A stretch of DNA of 64,000 bases, taken from the NCBI GenBank assembly GCA_015067485.1, contig SVMJ01000003.1:62001-126000 (forward strand). The letters are read 5' to 3'. Within the stretch, counting starts at the first letter, position 1; each line of letters begins with the position of its first letter. Shown here piece after piece: positions 26,238-35,163 of the stretch. The translations under genes and the position numbers were made by a program. The notes below the pieces were generated by a model. That model worked only from the letters and a program-made list of their open reading frames with translations. It searched no databases and was not told the DNA's origin. Origin of the DNA: Oscillospiraceae bacterium. Its GTDB lineage: Bacteria; Bacillota; Clostridia; Oscillospirales; JAAYXM01.

Positions 26238-27461
26238 TTATTTCGAAACGCGGACGACGACTTTGTATTCACCGATCGCGCCCACACCGTCGACTCCGTC
26301 AACCACGATCTTCGCGGTCATGGTATGCTGACCGGGTGTCAGAATGGTAGATTCCAAATCCACCACAGCACGGACATTATCGACCGTTACTTTTTTTATG
26401 GCAGACTCCGCACCACGCAACGTCACCGCAAGTTGATTTGTAATCGGTTCAATCACATACCCCGACGGGATGTTGATGATTTCGATTGCGTTTGTGGTAA
26501 CACGTTGTTTTTCCAACCCGCTGATTTCAATATCGGCCACAACGCTCGTTTCCCCACTCACATTCTTATAGCCTTCCGGCAAAGTGATTTGGAACGAAAC
26601 CTGACCGGAATCGGACAGTTTTGACAAATCCACTACACCGATTTTCACCGGTTGCGAGTCGACCGCTTTTGTGCTGTCAACCGCGACCCGGATGCTTTCG
26701 GGTTCAAGCTCATAGTTCACATTTTTGAGCAGAGCGCCGCCGCCTTCCACAAAATCAATCGCAAGCGGAAGTTCGATCAATTTCAAAACCGGAATGGAAA
26801 CCCGAATGGAACTGTAATCCGCACGGATGTTTTTGTCGTCGATCAAATTATCTTTATCATCGTAAAACTCATACGCCACGGATTCATCAACGCTTGCGTT
26901 GATCGTCTTTTTGGTGATTTTCGCCTGTGCATACGAGATTTTTGAAACCGCATCTTCAAGCCCCACAACCGTCAAAGACGACGGGGTGGCGATCATTTCG
27001 TCGGTCATAAACCCTTTTTCGACTTCGCCTGCGAGTTTGATGCGAACAGGCACGGTCGCAGTCGTAACTCGGTCAAGTTTTACGGTGAGTTCATTCGGGC
27101 TCTTTCGTGTGACTTTACCACCGTCAAAGTTCAACTTCACCGTGTACGGCAAGCGATACTCGCCAGGCTCGGTGATTTTGGAAATATCGACAGTTACCTG
27201 GATATCATCTTTTCCGAGTCCGATCAGATCACGGCGCGCGCCGCTGATGACCACATCCACTTCGATCTCGTCAAGATCGCTGACCGCAAGATTATGCGTA
27301 CTGAGCAATTCCTCGCTCCCGGTAAACGAGGGCGAGAGATTGCGAAATGACATATCCATATCCGTGTTCACGAAATTGACCACATAAAGCCAAAGCACAA
27401 CTGCGATGAGAACTGCGAGTGCTTTTGCGGGAACATCATATTTTTCAATCCAGTTTTTCAC
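26238..27461 (-). CDS. cdaR: YbbR-domain regulator of diadenylate cyclase
   Basis: This 407-aa protein has one N-terminal membrane helix (about 13-31) and about four extracellular YbbR beta repeats. It overlaps the cdaA stop by one base. CdaR modulates CdaA in Firmicutes. The third usual gene of the set, glmM, is absent at this site. Confidence 0.92.
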   Translation of the reverse strand: MKNWIEKYDVPAKALAVLIAVVLWLYVVNFVNTDMDMSFRNLSPSFTGSEELLSTHNLAVSDLDEIEVDVVISGARRDLIGLGKDDIQVTVDISKITEPGEYRLPYTVKLNFDGGKVTRKSPNELTVKLDRVTTATVPVRIKLAGEVEKGFMTDEMIATPSSLTVVGLEDAVSKISYAQAKITKKTINASVDESVAYEFYDDKDNLIDDKNIRADYSSIRVSIPVLKLIELPLAIDFVEGGGALLKNVNYELEPESIRVAVDSTKAVDSQPVKIGVVDLSKLSDSGQVSFQITLPEGYKNVSGETSVVADIEISGLEKQRVTTNAIEIINIPSGYVIEPITNQLAVTLRGAESAIKKVTVDNVRAVVDLESTILTPGQHTMTAKIVVDGVDGVGAIGEYKVVVRVSK

Positions 27462-28306
27462 TATCGCTTCACCCTCAACAAACCAAGTAGATTGGACAAA
27501 ATTCCGACTTTCTTGTTTTCTTCTTGTTGCGGCATCAATTCATTGCGCAACAGTTTTTCGAGCGTTTCCGGAGCAAGATGGCGTTTGAGCATACCTCCGA
27601 TTGCAACCGAGATGGTACCGGTCTCTTCAGAGACGATCACTACAATAGCATCGGAGTTTTCACTCATGCCCACGCCTGCACGATGACGCATACCCAAATC
27701 CTTACTCAGATTCTCATTCGAAGAGAGCGGAAGCATACATCCCGCCGCCGCAACGCGACCCTGCTGGATAATCACCGCGCCGTCATGAAGCGGTGCTTTC
27801 GGATAGAAGATATTTTTCAAAAACTCTGCGCTCGGATAACCGTCCAAAACCGTACCGGTTTTGATGATATCACGAAGTTCGATCTCGCGTTCGAAAACGA
27901 TCAGTGCACCTTCACGCGATTTCGACATTGCGGCACATGCTTCCACCGCTTGCACAATGGCGGTATCCATCACGTTGTGTTCTTCTCGTTCCAGACCCTT
28001 CAAGATGTTTCTGCGCCCCACTTTTTCAAGTGCTTTTCGAATTTCCGGCTGGAACACGATCACGAGTGCAATCAGCCCCATCTGCAAGGTGTTTGCAAGC
28101 AGGTAACTGATTACGCGTAATTGGAATAACTGTGAAAGCTGTAACACTACAAACAGCAACACAACACCCATGAGTGCCTTGCCGGCGCTGGAGCGACGAA
28201 TCAAGCGAATCAGCTGATATACAACAAACGCAACAAGTGCGACATCGAGCAAATCAAGCAGGCTGAAAACCGACGAATATTGAATTATCCATTCAAACAC
28301 ATTCAT
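27461..28306 (-). CDS. cdaA: Diadenylate cyclase
   Basis: This 281-aa membrane enzyme makes c-di-AMP. It has three N-terminal helices and a DAC domain with the active-site motifs DGA (LHDGAVII) and RHR (MRHRAGVGMSE). It probably has its own promoter, since 89 bases separate it from the preceding gene, but no strong -35 is visible. Confidence 0.95.
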   Translation of the reverse strand: MNVFEWIIQYSSVFSLLDLLDVALVAFVVYQLIRLIRRSSAGKALMGVVLLFVVLQLSQLFQLRVISYLLANTLQMGLIALVIVFQPEIRKALEKVGRRNILKGLEREEHNVMDTAIVQAVEACAAMSKSREGALIVFEREIELRDIIKTGTVLDGYPSAEFLKNIFYPKAPLHDGAVIIQQGRVAAAGCMLPLSSNENLSKDLGMRHRAGVGMSENSDAIVVIVSEETGTISVAIGGMLKRHLAPETLEKLLRNELMPQQEENKKVGILSNLLGLLRVKR

Positions 28307-28395
28307 ACGCGCGCATCCTTATCATTTCTTTTTTATTATCATAACATATTTTCCGTTTCGCGTACAGTATTTTTGAGCGAATATTCATAATTTTT

Positions 28396-29523
28396 TTATA
28401 ATTCTTTCAGCACATCACAGACCGCTTCAATCTCCCCGAAAGTATTAAACGAAGAAACGCTGATTCGCACACATCCTGAACTTGTTCCAACCGTTTGATG
28501 CGCCAGTGGTGCGCAGTGTAATCCACCGCGTACCGCGATTCCTTTTTCGCCAAGAAAATCCGTGATTTCTTCGGCGCTCAACCATTCATCGACAAACGCC
28601 AGAACCCCTGCCTGCGGCTCACCGTTAAAGACCCGAAAACGCGGAATTTTCGCCAGTTCTTTTGCCGCATAACCAATGAGTTCCTGTTCATGCCGCAAAA
28701 TCTCGTCTTCACCGCAGGAGAGAACATATTCCACACCTGCCGCAAGCCCCGCCAATCCATGCACATTTTGCGTACCGGACTCCAAAAGATCAGGCAGAAA
28801 ATCTGGTTGCTCCAAAGATAATGAATTGCTCCCGGTACCGCCCTCCATCATTGGATACCATTTCATCTCATCCCCGCAAATCAGAACGCCTGTTCCCTGT
28901 GGTCCATAAAGCCCTTTGTGCCCAGGGGCACAGAGGGCCGCAAGGGAAGAAAATTTCTTGCAATCAATCGGAATGCACCCTGCTGATTGCGCCGCATCGA
29001 CAATCAGTTTGACCCCGTGTTTTGCACAAATTTTATCGATTTGCTCAATCGGGAAAATATACCCAAAAACATTCGATACGTGCGTACAAACCGCACAAAT
29101 CGTATCGGGACGTATCAATTTTTCAAATTCTTCCAAAAAGGAACCAGGGTCAAAAAGCGGTGTTCTGACCACGCTGTATGTGACGCCATTTCTTTGCATT
29201 GCATGAAGCGGACGCACCACAGAGTTATGCTCATACCCCGAGATCACACAATGCCCACCTTCTCGCATCACCGACTTGATAACAAGATTGAGCGCGTGCG
29301 TGGTATTGAGCGTAAAAACCACTTGTTCAGGGTTGTCTTGTCCAAACATCCGACCAATCATATCGCGGCAATGATAAAGCACTTCCGCACTTTTCATCGC
29401 CGCTTGGTGACCGCTTCTGCCTGCGTTCCCACATTCGGCGAGCGCATTTTCGATCGCTTCCAGCACCCCACTTGGTTTCGGGAGTGTGGTCGCGGCATTG
29501 TCTAAATAAATCACGCTCTCCAC
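28396..29523 (-). CDS. Class V aminotransferase / cysteine desulfurase-like
   Basis: This 375-aa PLP enzyme has LDNAATT near the start, the PLP lysine in APGHKGLYGPQGTGV, and the active-site Cys region RGGLHCAPLAH. It resembles the subgroup often beside DUF3343 and selenium or thiol genes, not the Fe-S cluster IscS/SufS pair. It overlaps the DUF3343 gene by 13 bases. Confidence 0.88.
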   Translation of the reverse strand: MESVIYLDNAATTLPKPSGVLEAIENALAECGNAGRSGHQAAMKSAEVLYHCRDMIGRMFGQDNPEQVVFTLNTTHALNLVIKSVMREGGHCVISGYEHNSVVRPLHAMQRNGVTYSVVRTPLFDPGSFLEEFEKLIRPDTICAVCTHVSNVFGYIFPIEQIDKICAKHGVKLIVDAAQSAGCIPIDCKKFSSLAALCAPGHKGLYGPQGTGVLICGDEMKWYPMMEGGTGSNSLSLEQPDFLPDLLESGTQNVHGLAGLAAGVEYVLSCGEDEILRHEQELIGYAAKELAKIPRFRVFNGEPQAGVLAFVDEWLSAEEITDFLGEKGIAVRGGLHCAPLAHQTVGTSSGCVRISVSSFNTFGEIEAVCDVLKEL

Positions 29524-29765
29524 TCCCGAAAACGCCCGTCCGAATCCGCGATCAAGATCCGTTCGGGTTCTAATCTTTTTTCTTTCAAAATTTCAAGGGC
29601 TTCCGCCATAAAAACATCGGAAATGCGCACAGCATAACCGCACGCTCCGTTGGTGAATTTCAAATTAGGACGAACCACGCGGGCTTCAAGCCCACCTCGT
29701 TCCAGTGCACTCTTCATTTTTTGCGCGTATGTCGACGAACGACAAATAAATAAGCAGCCATACAC
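29511..29765 (-). CDS. DUF3343-type small protein (putative Se/S carrier-like)
   Basis: This 84-aa protein has a CxxR near its start and a CGYAVRI segment, matching DUF3343. The start is a GTG. Its AAAGGAG ribosome-binding site lies in the loop of a hairpin (29766-29793). The overlap with the class V aminotransferase suggests the two work together in sulfur or selenium transfer; this is inference. Confidence 0.8.
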   Translation of the reverse strand: MYGCLFICRSSTYAQKMKSALERGGLEARVVRPNLKFTNGACGYAVRISDVFMAEALEILKEKRLEPERILIADSDGRFREWRA

Positions 29766-29793
29766 AAGACAGCACTCCTTTCCGTGCTATCTT
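29766..29793 (-). promoter_or_regulatory. Hairpin presenting the DUF3343 ribosome-binding site
   Basis: A 10-bp stem (AAGATAGCAC/GTGCTGTCTT, one G-U pair) holds GGAAAGGAG partly in its loop, nine bases before the GTG start. It could tune translation. Confidence 0.5.
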
Positions 29794-29821
29794 ATGTTGG
29801 CTGCTTTTGTTCTGTTCCGAA

Positions 29822-30298
29822 TCAAAGGCGTTCCAAAATACAAACCGCGTGCGCCGCGATGCCTTCTTCTGCTCCGCTGAAGCCGAGACCTTCTTCGGTG
29901 GTTGCCTTCACATTCACTTCGGCCACCGTAACGTGTAACGCCTTTGCCAAATTTTCACGCATTGTCATAAGATGCGGCATGAGTTTCGGCCGTTGCGCGA
30001 TTACCGTACTGTCAATACAGGAAACACGATATCCATGATCCGCAAGTCGCACACGAACCTGCTCCAGCAACTTGATACTGTCCGCACCCTTGTATGCTGC
30101 GTCGCTATCGGGAAACATCTGCCCAATATCGCCCAAAGCTGCCGCACCAAGCAGTGCATCCATCACCGCATGTGTTAAAACATCAGCATCACTATGTCCC
30201 AAAAGTCCTGTTTTGTGTGGAATTTCCACACCGCCCAAAACAAGCGGACGACCCTCCACCAAGCGATGGACATCATACCCGTGACCGATTCTCATCAT
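29822..30298 (-). CDS. ispF: 2-C-methyl-D-erythritol 2,4-cyclodiphosphate synthase
   Basis: This 158-aa protein of the MEP isoprenoid pathway has the zinc-site [27 protein letters not shown], and DIGQMFPD motifs. It overlaps ispD by four bases. Confidence 0.96.
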   Translation of the reverse strand: MMRIGHGYDVHRLVEGRPLVLGGVEIPHKTGLLGHSDADVLTHAVMDALLGAAALGDIGQMFPDSDAAYKGADSIKLLEQVRVRLADHGYRVSCIDSTVIAQRPKLMPHLMTMRENLAKALHVTVAEVNVKATTEEGLGFSGAEEGIAAHAVCILERL

Positions 30299-31020
30299 TG
30301 TTCCTCCATCTCCAAAATTGCCTTTGCAAACGCAAGATCCTCTTTCGTAGTAAGTTTGATATTAAAGTAATCCCCTTGTGTCAAGAAAACAGACATCCCA
30401 AGCCGTTCCACCGCCGCACAATCATCTGTTAGTGTTACTTCTTTTTCCGCCGCATCATGAAGGGCGGCAAGAATCAATTCACGGGTGAAAATCTGCGGGG
30501 TCTGAATCGCCGCAAGAGTATCACGGTCAAGGGTTGTTTCCACGATCCCACCGTTTACTTTCTTGATCGTGTCTTTCATCGCAACCGCAGGTGCCGCCGC
30601 GTGATAGGTTTTTGCCGCAGAAATACATTCGGACAAAACACGCTCTGTCAAAAACGGACGCGCGGCGTCATGGATAGCGACCAAGTCGCTGTTTTTGCTG
30701 ACTGCGCGCACCCCGTTTAACACAGACTCGGTCCGTGTCGTGCCTCCTACAACTACTTGTTTGACTTTGCTGAGCCCATATTGTTTACACAATGTTGTAA
30801 TTTCATCGACTTCGGTTTCACGCGTTACCACGATGATTTCATCGATGAAAGCACTTTTTTGAAACACAGAAAGTGTACGCACCAAAACAGGCATTCCGTT
30901 GAGTTCGTACATCAACTTATTCAGCCCCATACGCGAAGAGCTCCCCGCCGCCGGAATCACCGCCGCACAGGAAACTTTCGGTTCCGTCATTTTACCAAGG
31001 ACTTTGGAAAGTACGCCCAT
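30295..31020 (-). CDS. ispD: 2-C-methyl-D-erythritol 4-phosphate cytidylyltransferase
   Basis: This 241-aa protein has the nucleotide-binding [10 protein letters not shown] motif, HDAARPF, and TPQIF. The ATG at 31020 follows GGAGG; the frame extends to a TTG at 31038 inside the ribosome-binding site. About 17 residues precede the core, slightly longer than usual. Confidence 0.95.
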   Translation of the reverse strand: MGVLSKVLGKMTEPKVSCAAVIPAAGSSSRMGLNKLMYELNGMPVLVRTLSVFQKSAFIDEIIVVTRETEVDEITTLCKQYGLSKVKQVVVGGTTRTESVLNGVRAVSKNSDLVAIHDAARPFLTERVLSECISAAKTYHAAAPAVAMKDTIKKVNGGIVETTLDRDTLAAIQTPQIFTRELILAALHDAAEKEVTLTDDCAAVERLGMSVFLTQGDYFNIKLTTKEDLAFAKAILEMEEQ

Positions 31021-31072
31021 AAAATCACACCTCCGCAAACGAATACGGCAGGTACAAACGCACCTGCCAATA

Positions 31073-31576
31073 TTATACAGTTACCGCATCTACTTGTACC
31101 GCATCTACTTGCATCAAAATCTCGCGTTCCACCGCATCATATGTCAACCCTTTGACCAAGACCACTTCGGAAATCAAAATCTGCTTTGCAGTCAGAAGCA
31201 TTTTACGCTCACCGGTGGACAACCCGTGATCCCGTTCACGCACCAAGAGCCCTTTGATGACCTTGACAACTTCTTCCATATCACCGCTTTTGATACGCAT
31301 AACATTTTCTCGATAGCGTTTGTTCCAATTGGTTGTCATATCGATCTCAACCGTCCCAAACATGGAGAGGATTTGGTCCGCACGATCAACACCGATGAGA
31401 TTACGAATTCCGATTTCTTCCGCCGAATCTACGGGAACCATTACCGTCATACCGCCAATCGAGAGTTTGATGACGTAATAAAGACGGGAAACCCCGTTGA
31501 TCTTTTTTTCAATTATTTCTTCAATTACGCCTGCGCCATGCATTGGGTGCACAATTTGCTCGTCCACCTGATACAT
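31073..31576 (-). CDS. carD: CarD-family transcription regulator
   Basis: This 167-aa protein has the RNA-polymerase-interacting Tudor-like domain (VHPMHGAGVIE) and a helical DNA-binding part. The last residues QVDAVQVDAV come from a perfect 14-base tandem repeat (31083-31112). A 21-codon ORF ends directly before its ATG. Confidence 0.9.
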   Translation of the reverse strand: MYQVDEQIVHPMHGAGVIEEIIEKKINGVSRLYYVIKLSIGGMTVMVPVDSAEEIGIRNLIGVDRADQILSMFGTVEIDMTTNWNKRYRENVMRIKSGDMEEVVKVIKGLLVRERDHGLSTGERKMLLTAKQILISEVVLVKGLTYDAVEREILMQVDAVQVDAVTV

Positions 31577-31642
31577 TTACCACAACTCCCAAACACGAGA
31601 AATTGAAAACGCCGCAATCGCCCATAGGACAAGCATTTTCAT
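31577..31642 (-). CDS. Candidate leaderless 21-aa hydrophobic leader peptide
   Basis: This ORF starts at the expected transcription start (seven bases after TATAAT) and so would be leaderless. It encodes a hydrophobic peptide with three tryptophans and ends in TAA directly abutting the carD ATG. The carD ribosome-binding site GGGAG lies inside its last codons, so termination could feed carD translation. It may be chance. Confidence 0.4.
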   Translation of the reverse strand: MKMLVLWAIAAFSISRVWELW

Positions 31643-31648
31643 GTATTT

Positions 31649-31677
31649 ATTATACAACAATTTTCCAAAATTTGCAA
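31649..31677 (-). promoter_or_regulatory. Promoter of carD
   Basis: TTGCAA (31672-31677) and TATAAT (31649-31654) have a 17-base spacer on the minus strand. Confidence 0.75.
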
Positions 31678-31780
31678 GGGTTCTTTTGGTAAAAAATCAT
31701 GTCTTTTTCACATCTTTTTTTGTACTCATTTCCGGTCGTCCTGTTTTCCGCTTTGTAATCAAGTTGTAATGTAATATCTC

Positions 31781-31809
31781 TTTACAGTTTTCAAAAAATG
31801 TACTAAACT
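31781..31809 (+). promoter_or_regulatory. Probable promoter of ireB
   Basis: TTTACA (31781-31786) and TAAACT (31804-31809) have a 17-base spacer, about 40 bases before the start codon. Confidence 0.6.
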
Positions 31810-31847
31810 ATATATTAGTAAATCCACGGCAGAGGAGGTCGGTTTGG

Positions 31848-32093
31848 GTGTTGGATCAAACACAAAAGTTTGTTTTAAACGATGAGAAGGACAAAGAAAT
31901 GAAATATATCTTACTGGAAGTCTATGACGCACTAAAACAAAAAGGATACAACCCCATCAGTCAGATCGTTGGCTATATTCTTTCTGAAGATCCGACCTAC
32001 ATCACCAATCACAAGAACGCGCGCAGTTTAATCCGTAGGATCGACCGCGACGAGTTGTTGCACGACTTGGTTCGCCATTACCTTTCCGAATGA
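31848..32093 (+). CDS. ireB: IreB-family regulatory phosphoprotein (UPF0297)
   Basis: This 81-aa protein matches UPF0297/Ire[31 protein letters not shown], and [14 protein letters not shown]. In Enterococcus, IreB is phosphorylated by the PASTA kinase and affects cephalosporin resistance. The start is a GTG, with AGGAGG nine bases upstream. It is monocistronic here, while in many Firmicutes it neighbours alaS and ruvX. Confidence 0.92.
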   Translation: MLDQTQKFVLNDEKDKEMKYILLEVYDALKQKGYNPISQIVGYILSEDPTYITNHKNARSLIRRIDRDELLHDLVRHYLSE

Positions 32094-32097
32094 TTTC

Positions 32098-32132
32098 AAA
32101 AACGCGGTATCGCAGGCCGATACCGCGTTTTC
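32098..32132 (+). terminator. Terminator of ireB
   Basis: An AAAACGCGGTATCG/CGATACCGCGTTTT hairpin lies directly after the stop. Confidence 0.8.
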
Positions 32133-32146
32133 ATATTGGAACTTGG

Positions 32147-32175
32147 TTGACAAACATTGAAAAAAACGGTATACT
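32147..32175 (+). promoter_or_regulatory. Promoter of the 99-aa unknown gene
   Basis: TTGACA (32147-32152) and TATACT (32170-32175) have a 17-base spacer. Confidence 0.82.
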
Positions 32176-32221
32176 ATTCTTACTTTGAATTAAATTTGCA
32201 GAAGAAGGAAGGCATGACAAG

Positions 32222-32521
32222 ATGGCAACTGCAAAAAAGAAAACTGACGAAATTTTAACCTACAAAGGTAAAACGCTCGCCCGTAAAGATAAAATCCTTT
32301 ACTACGGAAGTATGGCGGAAAAATATATCATTATGCTCCAGATTTTGGAAAGTAAATCCGAAAAGGACATTGAACTGGCAACCAAAGTTTCCGTTCAATT
32401 GCAACTGACAGATCCGACCGTCAAATCCAAAGACAGAATCGTCAAGAAAACCGAAACCACCGGTTTATATGAGGCGATGGACATTGCCGCGATTTGGCTG
32501 GAACGCGCACTCACACGATAG
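32222..32521 (+). CDS. Unknown 99-aa basic protein
   Basis: I do not recognise a family. The protein starts MATAKKKTDE, is rich in Lys, has no membrane segment, and looks mostly helical with a conserved-looking LARKDKILYYGSMAEKYII centre. It is monocistronic with a near-consensus promoter and a strong terminator, so it is likely well expressed. GAAGGAAGG lies upstream of the ATG. Confidence 0.8.
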   Translation: MATAKKKTDEILTYKGKTLARKDKILYYGSMAEKYIIMLQILESKSEKDIELATKVSVQLQLTDPTVKSKDRIVKKTETTGLYEAMDIAAIWLERALTR

Positions 32522-32526
32522 CACAT

Positions 32527-32560
32527 AAAAGCCGCAAGGGAATCCCTTGCGGCTTTTCTT
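32527..32560. terminator. Bidirectional terminator between the 99-aa gene and sipL-like
   Basis: An AAAAGCCGCAAGGG/CCCTTGCGGCTTTT hairpin lies between convergent genes. Confidence 0.85.
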
Positions 32561-34095
32561 TATCTTGTTTTTCTCGGAATCAAAAGCATCTCGCCGACCA
32601 TAATATCACTACTGACCAAACGGTTTGCCGAAACAATTTCATCCACGGTTGTTTGATACTGTTTCGCCAATTTCCACAGTGTATCGCCCGGATTAACTTT
32701 TCGCGCAATGACAGACGGCGAGTTTTCCGCTCGCACAGACATTTCGGTATCTGCACAAACAGAATTCGGAACATGAAGTGTCTTTGTCTCCCATTCCGCA
32801 ACCTCAAAGTCAACATAGCAGCGAACCGCAAGTTCATTCCCCGGCTCTACCGAACAGGAAATCCCATCCACTTGTGCTTTTGCGGTATAATCTGCGTGCG
32901 AATCCATTACAGGGCAAACCGCCTCTGTCCGCTTTCCAACACCCGCCAAAACACCATCTTTATCGCGATAGAGAACCTGAACAGTCATTGCACAAGCGAG
33001 CGCCTGCTCCCCTTCTTCCATACGTTTGCGCACCGGTTCCGCCCGCACCGATACATCAACGATCCGTTCTGCCGGCACATCACACATCATGGTCTCATTC
33101 ACCGAGATTCGCTTGCTCGTCATATCTTTCCGCATAGTGATTTCCTGTTGCTTCTCCTGCGTTTCAATCGGGTGCTTGGTGCTATACAAATCCACGATTG
33201 GAGTCATTTCCTGGCGTTTTAACACCACCGCACTCATCCGAATCGGCAAACTAAGCGTGAAGTAATTGACATTGCCCGTCATATCGTACTGCGGTTCCAG
33301 TTTCATATCCCCCGCCTGCATCATGACATCCAGTTCACACGATTCGTCCATACTCTCATGTTCAATAATTTGAGAATACGGCAAATCCTGATCCGCGGTG
33401 ATCGGTTCACCTTGATCCGACAGATAAACGCAATGTAATTTTGCAACGCCTTTGACCACCGCTTTATTTCCAACGATTTTACAATCGCTCTCACGAAGTT
33501 CGGCATCATATCGCAACATAGAAGCAAACGTCGGTTTCCCTTCCATCATTTCGATATCGTCATTCAAGAGAAACTGCTTTTTCGCGATCGCAACAGGAGA
33601 GAATGTGCTCACAGATTCGGACTTACACTCAACCCCGTACATATCGCGATTTTCCACAGAACACACAAACTCGGTCATCTTCTGTGTGTACACGGTTGCA
33701 CATAAAGCAACATTTGCGCGCGCGGTGATCTTGCGTGGATTGACTTCGCGTGCTTCAAGCGAAGAAAGGCTGATTTTCACTGTACCGACATCATCCGCTT
33801 TGATTTCAGAATGGTCGAACGTGTGCGAAAATGGAATCTGCACTTCCAGATGGCGTACCGCCATATCATCATCCGATACATACAGTACCCATCCGCAAAT
33901 CATACCACTAACGGTATACTGCCCGTCACGCACAGACTCATCCTTGAGATATGCATTGCCGAACGCGCCTAAAATGCGATAAACATCCGGACTTGCATCC
34001 GGAACGATCATGTCTGTGGTTTCTTCATGACTCGCACAATGCTTCATGACAGAATCCATCAGATGCAAGCATTGTCTTCTGAGTTCCAGTTCCAT
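32560..34095 (-). CDS. DUF3794 + LysM spore-coat protein, SipL-like
   Basis: This 511-aa protein has repeated DUF3794 (SPOCS) segments and a C-terminal LysM domain (about 462-507: VNPGDTLWKLAKQYQTTVDEI, then LLIPR). In Clostridioides this layout is SipL, which tethers SpoIVA to the forespore. spoIVA itself is not in the window. AAAGGAG precedes the start. Confidence 0.88.
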   Translation of the reverse strand: MELELRRQCLHLMDSVMKHCASHEETTDMIVPDASPDVYRILGAFGNAYLKDESVRDGQYTVSGMICGWVLYVSDDDMAVRHLEVQIPFSHTFDHSEIKADDVGTVKISLSSLEAREVNPRKITARANVALCATVYTQKMTEFVCSVENRDMYGVECKSESVSTFSPVAIAKKQFLLNDDIEMMEGKPTFASMLRYDAELRESDCKIVGNKAVVKGVAKLHCVYLSDQGEPITADQDLPYSQIIEHESMDESCELDVMMQAGDMKLEPQYDMTGNVNYFTLSLPIRMSAVVLKRQEMTPIVDLYSTKHPIETQEKQQEITMRKDMTSKRISVNETMMCDVPAERIVDVSVRAEPVRKRMEEGEQALACAMTVQVLYRDKDGVLAGVGKRTEAVCPVMDSHADYTAKAQVDGISCSVEPGNELAVRCYVDFEVAEWETKTLHVPNSVCADTEMSVRAENSPSVIARKVNPGDTLWKLAKQYQTTVDEIVSANRLVSSDIMVGEMLLIPRKTR

Positions 34096-34164
34096 AAATC
34101 TCTGCTCCTTTGACGTTTTTGCTAAAGATTATGCAAAAAACTTATCCTTTAGAACAAAGTAGCA

Positions 34165-34193
34165 TTGACACAGATTTTATTTGACTTTATACT
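34165..34193 (+). promoter_or_regulatory. Promoter of the GH20-like gene
   Basis: TTGACA (34165-34170) and TATACT (34188-34193) have a 17-base spacer, 32 bases before the ATG. Confidence 0.8.
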
Positions 34194-34224
34194 ACCTGTA
34201 TCAAACAAAGAGAAGGTGCTTTTG

Positions 34225-34935
34225 ATGACTCCCATGAATCATATCGTTCCGCAGCCACAATCGCTATCATTTCTTTCCGATCATACGATTTGCATAGGGA
34301 CTTCCGTTCTTTCAAACATCTTTTCAGAACACCCGGCCGTCAAAAACGCTTTTCGGGATATTTCCTATTTCCTGTCTCGCCGCGTCTGCCGTCCATGTGT
34401 TTCAGCAGGTACAACTGTATATCTGGAACTTTCCGACACGCCACCTGCCGAAATGATCCACTCCGAAGAGGGATACTCCATCACGACCTCATACGAGCGC
34501 ATCACCGTTACCGGCTACGGTCCGGTGGGACTCTATTATGGCGTCCTCTCATTGATAGAGCTCGCCGAACCCCACGGTGTCGACCACTACGTCCCACATA
34601 TCGAGATCAACGACTGGCCTGCTTGTAAAACACGTGGACTGATGATCAATGCATCCGCTGACACTCAATTTACAACCTTTGAGAACTTAAAAAAGACGAT
34701 CGATTCCTTGTCAAAGCGAAAGATGAACACGCTCCTTATCCACATGAACCACTCCGAGGAATTCCCCGCCGATTTTCTCCAAAAAATCATTGCACACGGA
34801 AGTCAGCGTTGCGTTTCTGTACTGCCGATCCATGATTTGTCAGCGTATGATATGAGCAAAATTCTTTATGTTGATACGAAAGATATTTCCCTTGATGCAC
34901 ACGCAGAGTCTGTTTGGCGGGTCAATCAAAAATAA
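34225..34935 (+). CDS. Truncated GH20-like protein (N-domain plus start of barrel)
   Basis: This 236-aa protein has a GH20b-like domain (about 1-140, EGYSITT...GPVGLYYGVLSLIEL) and the first barrel strands (KTRGLMINASAD...KRKMNTLLIHMN). It stops before the catalytic Asp-Glu pair of hexosaminidases. Its strong promoter argues against simple decay, and no remnant of the missing domain follows. It may be a binding or regulatory protein; the function is unknown. No signal peptide is present. Confidence 0.7.
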   Translation: MTPMNHIVPQPQSLSFLSDHTICIGTSVLSNIFSEHPAVKNAFRDISYFLSRRVCRPCVSAGTTVYLELSDTPPAEMIHSEEGYSITTSYERITVTGYGPVGLYYGVLSLIELAEPHGVDHYVPHIEINDWPACKTRGLMINASADTQFTTFENLKKTIDSLSKRKMNTLLIHMNHSEEFPADFLQKIIAHGSQRCVSVLPIHDLSAYDMSKILYVDTKDISLDAHAESVWRVNQK

Positions 34936-35003
34936 GCGTATTCTCACACTTTTCCGTTTTTTGCGTATACTGTAACAGGCAGCGAAAGGAAGGCGTGATA
35001 ATT

Positions 35004-35147
35004 GTGAAACGATACGGTTGCGGTTTATGCTCAACAGTTACCTTTGCGTGCGGTGTTTTACTCGGTGCAATTTTCCCGTCAACCTTTCTCGTCTTCTTGC
35101 TCTGCATCCTGATTTTGTTTCTTGGTGCACATTCATTTTTCTGTTGA
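35004..35147 (+). CDS. Small Cys-rich membrane protein
   Basis: This 47-aa product (GTG start, AGGAAGG upstream) has two hydrophobic stretches split by a turn, and cysteines at positions 5, 8, 14, 35 and 47. It precedes another tiny ORF and shares its terminator. I recognise no named family, but small two-gene sets like this occur in Clostridia. Confidence 0.6.
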   Translation: MKRYGCGLCSTVTFACGVLLGAIFPSTFLVFLLCILILFLGAHSFFC

Positions 35148-35163
35148 CAAGGAGGAGTCTGTG

